From assembly GCF_003073045.1 (NCBI RefSeq), contig NC_037591.1, positions 28,367,319 through 28,431,318 of the forward strand: DNA of 64,000 nucleotides, in the 5' to 3' direction. Below the pieces are notes generated by a model that was given only the letters and a program-made list of their open reading frames with translations, made no database searches and had not been told where the DNA came from. The DNA comes from Pomacea canaliculata (Eukaryota; Mollusca; Gastropoda; Architaenioglossa; Ampullariidae). Below are positions 39,432-50,797 of this stretch, piece after piece. Numbering within the stretch: the first letter of the stretch is position 1; each line of letters starts with the position of its first letter. Both the position numbers and the translations under genes were made by a program.

Positions 39432-40281
39432 GAAGGTCAAGTGTTCGTGAAGGAGCTGAAAAATAAAATGTCTGCTCCGTCTGTCAGAATATCGACCGTC
39501 TGCGCGGCTAAGCTGTCGCACAGCGTGCTTTGCGCTTTATTGTGTTGATGCAGCCCACGTGTCGAAAATCACACCGGATGTGACTTTGTCAGCGAAGGTA
39601 TAAGCAGACGACGGAAATAATCTGCAGTTAAACAACGACTGATTTTTTTATTTGTCTATATTACAATGTGTTTTAATGCGAAGTGTCTAAGACATAACAA
39701 AGCACAAACCAAACACCAAATTAGCCACACTTTAAGAAGAGCAGTTTTGTAACCGGGGGAAAAAATCCAAATCCCTTGTCAACTTAAACCATGAAAGTGA
39801 ACCTGTATAAAACAAGAGGAAACGATTTTTTTTTTACTGAAACCGATTCTGGAATTTTAAAGAAATATTATGTGCAGTTGTCTAATTATAATAATAAATA
39901 GTTCATTTGAAACATGTTGCTTGCTCCACTCTTCTACAACCTCAAATGGAATGTCTTGTACTAAGACATCTTATGTAAGGCATGTAAATTGCCTGTTTGG
40001 GATAAAGTGTTATATATAAGCACTGGAAATATATAATTCCAAGCGTAATCATAAATGAAAACATGCTACTCATGAACGACAAGTTAAAGGATGCATACTA
40101 GGGAAAAGAGGCGAAAGATATGGGGGCATCTATAGATGAGAATGATCGATTAACACAGTGCACACTTGGCACATTTCTCAAGCGAATAATTAACACAAGG
40201 CGAACACGAGCGAATGCACAAAGCACGCACTGCAAATCGACCAATAAACGTCCTGCTCTTTGTATTGTCCATATTGCTGTC
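39432..40281. promoter_or_regulatory. Divergent intergenic region between SRM and CPTP copy 1
   Basis: Start codons of SRM (-) and the first CPTP gene (+) face away from each other across 850 bp. Both promoters must lie here. CpG is enriched near both starts (39480-39600 and 40130-40300) and the middle is AT-rich. No specific factor site can be assigned. Confidence 0.45.
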
Positions 40282-41953
40282 ATGGCGGAGCCAGAGAAAG
40301 GTGTTCGTGACTTCAATTCTGAACGAGTTTTATCGTTGTTTATGAGCTGTAAATCTGACAACGAAGACCTATCAATAAAATATTATACAGATGCATACGA
40401 AGAGCTCTGCAAGTAAGCATTCACAGAATTATTATTGTGCAGTGCTATAGCTTTCTGCTTGAATCAGTCGGGCAGGTAGACTGATTTGTTACCAGAGCGT
40501 GTCGTTATGTGATCGAGAGTGAAATCTTAATATCGAAAATATAGGGAGAAAATAAATTGAGCAAAGTCAATGAACATTCCTGCTCGTCGGCTCAAAACAC
40601 CGGCCGTTCTTTGCACACGAGCATGCAGTTTGTTTTTCGCTTCATCTACTACTCCACACTCCAGCCGCTCGCGCATGTTTGTTGCGGGCTGCTATTTATT
40701 TTTGTGGGTTATGTGATATATTTATTTATTGCCTGTTTGTATATATTAATTTTTTACTTTCGTTTTGGAGGGCGCCATAACATATAAGTTGTCATGGACG
40801 CCATGACATTTAACTCGAAAACCGAAAAAGTGGGGTTAGGATTAGGGTATGTGTCAGGGTTAGACAAATATTAAACATTACTCTGACCCCTATCCTAATC
40901 CTAAAGAGGGTGTGCCCGTTTGTTGTAGAAACAGCATGCATGTACTGATTTCTCTATAATGATGATATGTGCAAAACTTGTGTATATGAGATGCTGCATT
41001 ATTATATTCTAATGTCATCGCCATTCAGAATACTATTTCTGCACCCAAATGAATAAGATATCTGAACTGGTTTGTTAAAGTGAAGAAAAAAAGCTTGTAT
41101 TAGGGTTAACTGAATGCACTTTCTTGATATGACAGAAAATCCATCTGATACTAGTGGTCTAGAATTAAAACAATGATGTGAAAAAATATATCTGTAGAAT
41201 AGACCAGACATAGAAAAAAAATAAATACATATAAAATACACAGTGATAAAATACAATAATGATCAACAATCTGATGTAGTTTTCAGGTACATAGTGTTTG
41301 GTATGTGCAGGAAAACAAGCTGATATACAAGACCTTTCAAGTATGTTGATCCATGCCTCCTAACACACAAAGTTATGAATTTAAAAAAAAAAAGAGATCA
41401 ATTAGCTTTGACTGAAATTTAAAAAAAAAAAATTCTTTGCAGATTGTTTCCTCTGCTTGGGACGGTATTTTCCTTTGTGACATCTGATGTTGTGGAGAAA
41501 ATTAAAATCTTGCAAGACTACATCAAGAGCTCTGAAGGTGAGCACTATCAGACTATACAAGCCATGGTGAACTATGAAGTCAAGAACAATCTCACTATAC
41601 AAAAGAAGAAAGCTTCAGGATGTCGCACTCTGCTTAGACTTCACCGTGCCCTGGAATTCATCTCTGCTCTTCTAGCCAGAATCAGAGATACAGACAACAC
41701 TTGCAAATTCTCAACAGAGGCCACAATTGTGTATGACAAAACTCTAGGAATTTTTCATCCCTGGCTAGTGCGAAAAGCAGTGCATGTAGCAATGTATACC
41801 TTGCCTACACGCCACCAACTATTACTTAAGATGGGAGTTGAGGACACACCAGAAGGCATGAAAAAAATGAACTCCCTGATAAAGCAGCTTGATCATGTAT
41901 ATGAAATAACACAAAATGTGTATGCCTCAAACAATCTATTAGATTTACCTTAG
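40282..41953 (+). CDS. CPTP: Ceramide-1-phosphate transfer protein, copy 1
   Basis: Two exons, 40282-40412 and 41443-41953, give 213 residues (the human protein has 214). GLTP-fold proteins of this type move ceramide-1-phosphate between membranes in the cytosol. Hallmarks: LFPLLGTVFSFVTSDVVEKI with the Asp/Lys pair that contacts the lipid head group (D59, K63), SGCRTLLRLHRALEF with the paired arginines, the FHPWLVRKAV segment with its histidine (H149), LPTRHQLL, and a C-terminus NNLLDLP like human CPTP's SLLDLP. The intron is in phase 2, after the codon bases AA. A paralogue with the same intron position and phase lies 2.4 kb downstream. Candidate poly(A) signal at 42614-42619. Confidence 0.95.
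40836..40904. repeat. Telomere-motif-like inverted repeat
   Basis: TTAGGATTAGGGTATG...GTCAGGG on the left and TCTGACCCCTATCCTAATCCTAA on the right are near-complementary around a short AT-rich spacer, so the sequence can form a hairpin. The arms resemble degenerate TTAGGG repeats. It lies in the intron of CPTP copy 1. Confidence 0.6.
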
Positions 41954-44375
41954 AATTTATTGTATGAGACATATAGTAACAGCCCAAAAAATCGCAATAT
42001 GACATGAAAACTGCACAATGTACCTTAAAACTACCCACTTTTATTGTTAGTGGCTAAAACACATATGCACAAATGTTGTCTGATTCTTTCACTCAGTACA
42101 TTTTTCCAGTCTTGAGACATTTTCTGTGATATTTTCATTTTCATAGTAGAGTTAAATACTGAAGTCTTTTTACAAGCTTCATGCTTTTTATGTGTTGTGA
42201 ATACTAAAAATCATAATTACAGAATTCTCAGTGTTATGCAGTCTATTTGTATGTGTGATGCAAGTAATTAACCCTCCAAAAGCAGACTATTTTCTACAGC
42301 TGTACACTTCTTTTTATTTCCCTTTTCTTATTTTATATGATAGATAAGAACTCATCTAGAATTGATGAAATATATTTGTACACAAATTTCTCTTCTCCAT
42401 ACTAACATTAAAAAATTCCATATGCTTTTTGTTCTTGTTTGGAAATTACATTTGTAGTTTGTTGCTTCAAGATGTGTGTGATGGACAAATAGTTGGGTCC
42501 TGACTAATTTATAGAACAATCTTTTATGAAAAGAGAAAAAGCTGTGTACTCACTAGATACTGAGGTGTAATTAATCATGTCCATAATAGTAGAATCTGGA
42601 TTAAAAGAAGTCAAATAAAAAGTATACAAAAGAAGAATACTGGGTTATCCTATTTGGTGGTCTGCATGGTTTTTTTTTTTTTTTTTTTCAAAGTAACAAG
42701 TTCTTATGGACCTCATTCATGCAAGCACCATCTTGAAACCAGCATGAAGCCTAATTGGCCAGTGTAGTGGCTGCTGAAACATTATATATTGAAGGTCCAT
42801 AATTTGGAATTCACTTCCCATTCCCACATTTATGATGAAAAAAGAACTAAGACTTAAAATAACTCACTTCACTCTTACTAAATTTTTGCTTTGCATGCAA
42901 GTTTTGTTCATGATAATACATTTGTGTGACACAATTTTGGCATTTATTAAATAATGCTCATAGATATTTTTTAAAATGATGTGATCATGCAAATCATTCT
43001 TTTTCAACTGGGTGACATAACATTATCAGACAAAAATGAGGGCAATTCTGATTATTTTTCTATGCACTTGTAACATATAGTACAGATTCTGTCACTGACA
43101 AATAATTTACTTTGCATTGTATACTTGTGTATGTTTGGTTTAGTGTGTACATCCATGTGTATAAATTATATTGCATCGTGTATACACATCTCTTGCATCT
43201 GTGTGTCACCAACCTGTATAATTTGCTTAGCCTTGTGTGAATATATTGCATGGTGTGTAGATTCATATTTCTTATGTTTATGATTTTGAATTTTCTTTAA
43301 TATAATTTCTTATCGTATCTGACATTGAAAAATTTCTGTTATGCATTACTTCACATTTATGATGATGTCTGCTGACATTTAAACAGAACACAACAGAAGA
43401 AAACACATCGCTGTTTTACATATGCTATGTGATCAATTACAGCTATTTTTAGGAAATTTCACTAGAACTCTTAAGGTTCAAAGTCAAAAAACAAAAAAAA
43501 AGTAATTTTTGAAAAACCAATAGCAAATTAAAAAAAAGTACTGGTTCTTCTACAGTCAAAGTAGCATTATTTTTTATTTGACTGTTACAGTGACACATAT
43601 ACTGGATCTCACTATAGTCATGGCAAAATTTACTATATACAACTGTAGACTTGAAGCATCCATCCTTAAATTCAAATATATTTATCTGTTTCTATGAAGT
43701 TATGTTGAAGGATATAAAAAAGATATTTTAACCTCATTAAACTACCATGCAGTGGCAATCATATACTTTCCTGATGAACTTTGATAATATATGCCAACAT
43801 AGTATAATTGTAAGAGAAATATTTTAAACTTCAAACATGAAAATAAATGTTAGATTAAGTTGAAGGCTGGTGTGTAGCATGTGTAAAATACAAATGAAAG
43901 AAAAAATGCTGACACACAGAGGCCAACATTATTGTATGTCACAAGCATATTATGCATTTATTAAATAGTATAACTTGATTATACTTTTAATTCTTGTAGA
44001 GCTGGTCAACTATGCTTGGATACATTGTAATTTTCTTTATCAGTTGTCAAAAGCAAAACAGGCCTTGCTATATAAACACCTACTCCGAAAGCTTGTATCT
44101 TCATCTCCCCAACTTTCAAAGTTTTTTATCGCTTGGAAAAAAAGTGTCGCCGCAATTATCATTTGTACTGAACGGCACACAACTCTCAGCCATTCCTCGT
44201 AGTAGCCATGAGGCCTCGTTTTGGACAAGCAGACGTGCTGTGCGTGAAAAAGCTCCATAAGCAGAAACCATCTGCCACGATTTCTTTTGACATATTAGTG
44301 ATGTTGCCAACACTGATGAGGCCACTGTAACAGGCCAATCACATCTGTTGAATCTGCCGAGTCCATCGCTTGAAC
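41954..44375. other. Spacer between the two CPTP copies
   Basis: AT-rich DNA of about 2.4 kb. The first ~670 bases are the likely 3'UTR of copy 1, up to the AATAAA at 42614-42619. A T-run lies near 42670-42690. I saw no second gene. The last few hundred bases (about 44130-44370) are richer in CpG and probably include the promoter of copy 2. Confidence 0.5.
42614..42619 (+). terminator. AATAAA poly(A) signal for CPTP copy 1
   Basis: Canonical AATAAA lies 661 bases beyond the stop of CPTP copy 1. I noted no closer one. Confidence 0.4.
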
Positions 44376-46218
44376 ATGGAGATGGCCACCTCTCATTCTG
44401 ATTTTGACCCGCATCGATTATTGCTGATTTTTCAAAGCTGTCACGGCGAAAATAATCAGTTATACTTGGACCATTACATCTCGGCCTTTGAGGAATTTTG
44501 CCGGTAGGTACATTTTAAAACCCAGTTTAACTTCATCTCAGACTCGGAGGTCGGACTAGTAGTCGCTTTTCCTCTCAAGCGATATATCAACTCGTAGCAG
44601 ACGATTTCCGCGATCGATCATATTTTAGCATTGATTTGGAAAAAAATCCGAATAATTAGTATACAAGCTCAGATTTGGCTGACACACAGAGAGTAAATAC
44701 TAGTATTTCGTACTTTATTCGTTCCTACATCGGTTGAACGCTCTATGCTTACGTTGGCTATTAAACATCGCCTGCACGCACGAACATATTATTTTGTAAA
44801 GTGACACAGTCATAGATATAAATGCTGCGTCTCTCTCTCATCATTGTTTACAATAACTGACCACGTATTCATTATACGTGTGGTACAGTTATTTACGTCA
44901 GGCGAATAGCAAGTTTGTTTTGTTTTTTACTTGAAGGCTCAGAAAATGTTAAGAACTATTAATACAGTAATAGTAATTAATAAATTAATTATAAGCAACC
45001 CTATATGAAAGCGACGGTCGTTTAATAGAAACAAGCCGTTCACAATTTCTCCAACTACTCATATGTATTTGCATTTAACTAATATATGCGTATGGATATA
45101 TTTACTAGCAATAAAATTGGTAATTATTGTTAGTATTTCTTGACCCATCTTTTTCAATATTAGTGGCGTAGAAACAAGGGTGTGTGTGTAAGGGGGGAGG
45201 GGGATAAAAAAAGATAATGAGGAGGCAAGAATGTGAAAGTCGTTCACCGTCAGCATGGAGCTTATCAAGTACCTTCCTACGCCACTGAATATTTGTAATA
45301 TTTATCAATGACTTACCAAAGAACACCCAAAGGCCAGAGCATCTCATACTTGCAGATAAAATAAAACTCCACAGAAGCATGGATGATAAGGAAGGGACAG
45401 CTGCAAATGGGATTTAGAGGGATTTAGATTTTTTAGGGGCAGATAACTTCAACTCATGCACATTTGAAGGACTCCATCTAGGTAAAAACAACATGCAACA
45501 CAAATTTAGCATCAGAAAACAAAGATTTCATTTTAGCTAAGTTTGGAAAAACATGCGTGGTACACTACACTGAACCTTAGCTTTGTTTTAAAATAGTGAA
45601 TTGTTCTTTAACTAATGACTTCAAAACAATTTTATATTTCTATAATATGGCATACTTCAAAGTACTGCAATGACATTTAAATGCGTTAACATTTTCAGAT
45701 TATTCCGTCTGTTTGGCGCTGTATTTGGCTTTGTTGCTAGTGATGTGATGCAGAAAGTAGTCATACTACAAGATCATCGCCAAGGAGAACAAGGAAGCAA
45801 CTATGAGACACTACAGACAATGGTTCAGTATGAAGTTGAAAACAACCTGGTGGTTGGCAAAAAAAAGCCTTCAGGCTGCAGTGCCCTTCTGCCTTTACAT
45901 CGTGCTCTGGAATTCATTTGTGATTTCCTTATCAGACTGCATGACTCCGACAATAGCTGTCGATTCTCTACAGAAGCAGTAGCAGCCTATGATGCAACAA
46001 TTGCCAAGTATCATCCATGGATAGTGCGTCAAGTAGTGCATGTTGCTTTATATGCTGCTTTGCCTAGACGCCAGCAGCTGTTGATTAAAATGAAAGTAGA
46101 TGACTCAGCTGAGACTATGGAGCAGATCACTTGCCTTATACACTCGTGTCGGTTAGTTTTTGACACCACACAAGAATTATTTACGAAGCATGATCTCCTA
46201 GGTATACCTGTTGCTTAA
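44376..46218 (+). CDS. CPTP: Ceramide-1-phosphate transfer protein, copy 2
   Basis: Two exons, 44376-44503 and 45699-46218, give 215 residues. The GLTP fold is intact by motif: RLFGAVFGFVASDVMQK (Asp and Lys kept), SGCSALLPLHRALEFICDF, KYHPWIVRQVVHVAL and LPRRQQLLIKM. One conserved head-group arginine, present as LLRLHRAL in copy 1, is replaced here: the segment reads LLPLHRAL. The C-terminus is LLGIPVA, not LLDLP. The phase 2 intron is at the same place as in copy 1, so the pair arose by tandem duplication after the intron existed. Lipid preference may differ. There are two nearby ATGs (MEM); I chose the first. Confidence 0.93.
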
Positions 46219-46312
46219 AAGAGAAATATTGGGGTTTTTTTTTCTTTTTTTTTTACTTCATCCCTAAACCTTCTTTCATTATATGTATATTGCTATATTA
46301 TGGCTGAGATGG

Positions 46313-46318
46313 AATAAA
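46313..46318 (+). terminator. AATAAA poly(A) signal for CPTP copy 2
   Basis: AATAAA lies 95 bases beyond the stop of CPTP copy 2, an ordinary 3'UTR distance. Confidence 0.6.
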
Positions 46319-49300
46319 CAGTGACAGAATTTGACTGTCTTGATGTATGGTGGTAACTGTTCATCGTTATTCCAAATGGCAGGATAGCTTGACGTGTAGT
46401 GCTCTAGTATGTATTTTGACTTTTTATGATCACGTCACACAGATAACTGTGCTCTTGTAACTTGCACAATTTTTGCACCTTCCACTGGACATTAGTTTGA
46501 TGATGAAAATGACGAATTGATCATTGCTAGTCATTCTTGTTAAGTTATATATCCCATAATCTGTAATCTCAGTATAATTAGCAATAAAATTAATTGTGTG
46601 CATGCTTAACTTCAAGAAGGAAAACATCAATTAAGGAACTGAGGAAATGCATAAGCAGGAGTTGTCTCCTTTTATGCCACTGACCATTGATAGTGATAGA
46701 ATGTGGGATACAAGTAGACCACGATGCCTTTCCTTCCACCAAAATCTAAAGAAACGCATGAGCAGTCAATGTGGTTGCGACTTTACATTTACAGACAGCA
46801 TAATATATGCGTACATAATGTATCATAAGATGAACAGAGAGAAAGAAAGAGAGAATGCTATCCAGTCCAAAGTAGGTGAGTGGGTGGAGCCACAGTTTGT
46901 GGAGGGTCATATTGACTTGACAGTTTTGCACAAATCATGTTTTCTATTTTTTCATACAACACCAAAAACATAGATATACTATTTAAAGTAATACAGCTGA
47001 TATTAAAAACAAATTTCTTCAGTGCAATTTTTTTACTCACTTTTAAACAACTCTGTTTATTTCACTAAGCCATATTTTGCTTCTAGAGCTAGCATACAGC
47101 AAGGGACCTTGTGCAGCAAAACTGGTGTGCATTTTTATATGGCGACCGCAAATTTTCTTTTTTTTTTTTAATTTTCAGTTGTGCCAGCTACAGAGAAATA
47201 TGCTATTGCAAAGTAATTGGCAATAACTAACTTTAAGAAGAGACCAGTCTGTTTGAGTTTTTTTATACCTGCAGATTGAACATGACAATAAATCCAATAA
47301 GAGAGACTCTGTGTGTTGTGATTGATCGAAAAGAAGCAACAGTGCCAAAAGGGAATTTAACACTTTACTCATTTGAAAACCAGCTAATTTGTCCAGTGTT
47401 ACAAAGGATTTGAAATTTTTTAGTACAGTTTGTTCAGTGTTTCAGATGCATCATGAAAGGCAGATACGTTGCAATGGTGAGATGACCTTATTTTCAAAGT
47501 GTTCCTGTTAAATAAGTAGTAAAACTTATAAAATACTTTTCTCTGTTACCTTTCTATTACCACTCCATTTTTTTGCCAGCTATTGACAGTCTGCAAGATA
47601 ATTCAGCATGGTATCAGGATCAGTTAGCAAGTTAAGATGGAGAACTAGGTGGAATAGTACTTTTTTTTCAAATGCAAATGACATCGGCAAAAGGATATTG
47701 TGGTGTCGTCAATCCAAAATATAGCTCTCTCTCTCATTACATAATCAAAACACAGTACTGAAACACAAGTTTACTCAGTAGCATATGGTGTTAGCAAGTT
47801 ACTTTAAATGATTCCGTTAACAGGTAAAAATATTTAAGAGGACATACCAAAGATATTTTCCTATAACATTTCATTTTACTTTTCTGTCTTCTGAATGTTT
47901 TCTGTTTTGCAAGAGAATTATCCTTGATTGGATTCACCTAACTTTAAACAAATACCGCCAACAGAATGCAATGCATAAATAGCACATGGTTTCAAGAATG
48001 AATATAAATTGACAAATTTGCAGCTGAAGTAATTATCAAGTAAGGTGGGTTTTGATGTATAGCAAGGCACTGCATGACATGCCAGAGAGTGTCAGAAGGT
48101 TATGTGCATGTTGAGTGGCAAAGTATTGCTGACTTTGCATAAGATGATGATTGGAGGCTGAAGAAAACTGTTTCTAGTTGGAAAAGTATTGTGATATTGT
48201 CACTGATAGCCACAGTAATGTATTGCTGATGTGAGTTTCATCAAATGTGTCGTATACAGAGTTGCCCTGCAGTGTAGCTGACTGTGTACATCACATGACT
48301 TTTAGGACTGATAATGAGACCTTTGAATATTGGTATAAAGAATATGACTTCGTGAACATTAATCCAGTTCTCGCACATATCAGACATAATATTAAGCAGA
48401 AATGTTGTGCTACAAAGATGTGTACACATTAAATATGCTAAATGTTGCTTTTACAGATAACTACGCTGTGATCAGGAGCACTTGAGGTCATTAATGAAGG
48501 GCATAACAAGTGGAAACTGCACTTTGTGATTGATAAGACACAAAAAAAAATACATCTTAGATCTTACTATTAATATCCATAAATATTGTACACAGTAGGT
48601 TAAAGAAGTGCATGAAAATATACAGATGCATGAATATAAAAATATATAAAGAGAATCTGTTGTGAGATGACTTAGCATAGCTTTTTTTAATCATTCATAA
48701 AGATGTGATTGTTTCAGGAAACAAGATGATGACTGTGACAAGACAATCTCACCATAGACACAAATCAGCCGCTTGAACAGATGTGATCATTAGTCAGGAT
48801 GAATTCAACTGTGGGCAGTAATTGAGATTAGGAGTCATTAGCACACAGCAGATGGGATACTGAATGTAGACATGATTATGATAATTAATTAATTGTATAT
48901 TGAGATAGATTGTGTTTATATTCAAGGCTGACTAAAAGAAGTCTTCTAGATCGATGTCGCATTTTCAGAAATAAAGATAATGGCTAAAAAATACACAGAG
49001 TTAAAAACAAGTATTTTAGGCTTCATCACATCTCCGAACCACTAAAAGTAGAACTACTGTAAACTGACCTGCCCACATTACGGCACATGGCATAAGGATT
49101 ATGGTAATTTGGGGAGAAGTATCTCGGAACACTTATCCTGCTTTTTTGTGTTGTAGTAGAGAAGATAAGTTTACTGGTGAGGAACCTGGAGGGATGTAGG
49201 GGTCATCACTGGGCTTTTTACTAGGTAAATACTAGCTGATGGCTGGATGGATGGACCTGCTGTTGGGCTGCAGCAACAGCTTGAGGCAGCGATGACAGTA

Positions 49301-49417
49301 ATGATATATCTGTCTGTGATGTGGACATGTGAAATATCACATTAGTGTTGCATATAGTCAGGGCTAAGTTCTAATTTACATGTGAGCAATTAACACAACA
49401 TTTATAGATGCAAGTCC

Positions 49418-49490
49418 TTCATGATGATGATGTAGTTTTATAACGCGCTAGTATCCGCATCACAAAGATGCGCTCAATGCGCGGAACTTG
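49418..49490 (+). repeat. AGCGC-pair dispersed repeat
   Basis: GTAGTTTTATAACGCGCTAG, followed by GATGCGCTCAATGCGCGG, repeats the layout of the copy at 38706: a TTTATA.CGC motif, a spacer, then GCTC.A.GCGC. It is preceded by GATGATGATG. Confidence 0.45.
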
Positions 49491-49867
49491 CATGGGTAAT
49501 TAGTTCTAGGAAGTTTGGACCCTTATGTAAATGTGACAATGTTCAGTAGAACTTATGCTGTACAGCACATGTTTTGTACCTATTTTATATGTTCAAAATA
49601 ACACATATCACTGTTTAGTGAAAATACTGCAAACCCAGTGATATGACCCTGTTTTAACACACGGTCTAAGCAGCATCACGCATTTACATGGACGGCAAAA
49701 CATAGACACATCACCTGCGCTGGGGGCTGTCCAGGTCAGTAAAGTCACAACTTTTCAACTGCAAACTGTTTCAGATTTGATGAGAGAAAGTAGGTTATTG
49801 TAAGACTCCTCAACTATTGAGTTGTCTTCATTTGGGGAAACTGTATTGATAATAGTACAAGTATATT

Positions 49868-49940
49868 TAATAATAATAATGAATGCACTTTAATAGCACA
49901 GTTCCCCGACCATTTAAGGTGAGCTCAGAGCGGTTTTTTT
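49868..49940 (+). repeat. AGCGC-pair dispersed repeat, diverged
   Basis: A run of AAT triplets is followed by CACTTTAATAGCACAGTTCC and, after a spacer, GTGAGCTCAGAGCGG. The layout matches the copies at 38706 and 49418 but the motifs are more mutated. Confidence 0.4.
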
Positions 49941-50319
49941 AGAAAGAGTGTTAAAAATAAAAAATGTGAAATCCTTGTTGAAAGACTCTCGCTTATAGGG
50001 ACAGAGGAAAGTGTGGTTGATTCAGGAAAATGTACATCTTCAATCATGATGTGCTAATATGCTTAATAAAATTCAGCGAAATCAAAGACAATATCAGTTT
50101 TCCCGAAAGAAAGGAAAAATGAAGAGAAAGCCTTGCTCTTGTCCGTTTACCCGCTCCCTCCTCGAACCTCCAAAAGGAATGTTATCCATGGGATCCATGG
50201 ACAACTATGTACCCTCTCGTTCTAAGGCCAAGCGCTTGACCGATTGTGGCATGTGCAGTGGCACACCCAATAAATATCGACTTTCATAGCTATTTGCACC
50301 TTTCATTTTTAACAAACAA

Positions 50320-50325
50320 TTTATT
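50320..50325 (-). terminator. AATAAA poly(A) signal for the DUR3-like gene
   Basis: AATAAA on the minus strand lies 473 bases beyond the stop at 50798, or about 610 beyond the alternative stop at 50937. Confidence 0.4.
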
Positions 50326-50797
50326 TTTTTTAAACTAAAGTTGAATGAAAACGTGTACAATTTTGGGCTGCTCAATCCACATAAAATTTTATGCAGGCTG
50401 CACTGCATTCGTTCATAATTATCGTCAAACATTAGTTTGCAGTTACCAGCTCAGTCCCTTGCACCTGGATGCTTTTTTTTCTTAAAAAAAATACATCCCA
50501 GAATATATTGTATTAATAACAGGAAAATAAAACCTATCAAATCGATCTGCACATCACTGAGACTTCTGGCATATCGCCATAAGGGTCTCGCCCACATATT
50601 TTCAACAACAACTAAATGACGCGCTCATCGTAACAATAACAACAAAATCTGCAGTCACCTCATAACGCAGTTACAACTGGAGTTCGTTCAACAAACAGTC
50701 ACCGGTTCAATAACACTCCCAGTCCCACCACTCTGACAATATGCTAGATCCCGTCAACAGCTCGTTAGAAATGGTGGTCCTGCCCTTCGCCTTCTAC

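Larger units (their letters stand above)
46219..50319. other. Large intergenic region
   Basis: About 4.1 kb with no recognised exon. It begins with the 3'UTR of CPTP copy 2. The rest is AT-rich with short T and A runs and a few unsupported short open frames. Two copies of the AGCGC-pair repeat lie at about 49418 and 49868. I see nothing else I can name. Confidence 0.5.

Noticed and set aside
46647-46973. Open frame of 108 codons downstream of CPTP copy 2.
   Set aside because: No recognisable domain, no supporting splice sites, AT-rich context, and a length expected by chance.
50059-50289. Lys/Arg-rich open frame with CSCPFTRSLLEPPKG and an AATAAA-like end.
   Set aside because: It has no family match, and its position in the DUR3-like 3' flank on the opposite strand gives no support. 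It might be a relic but cannot be shown.
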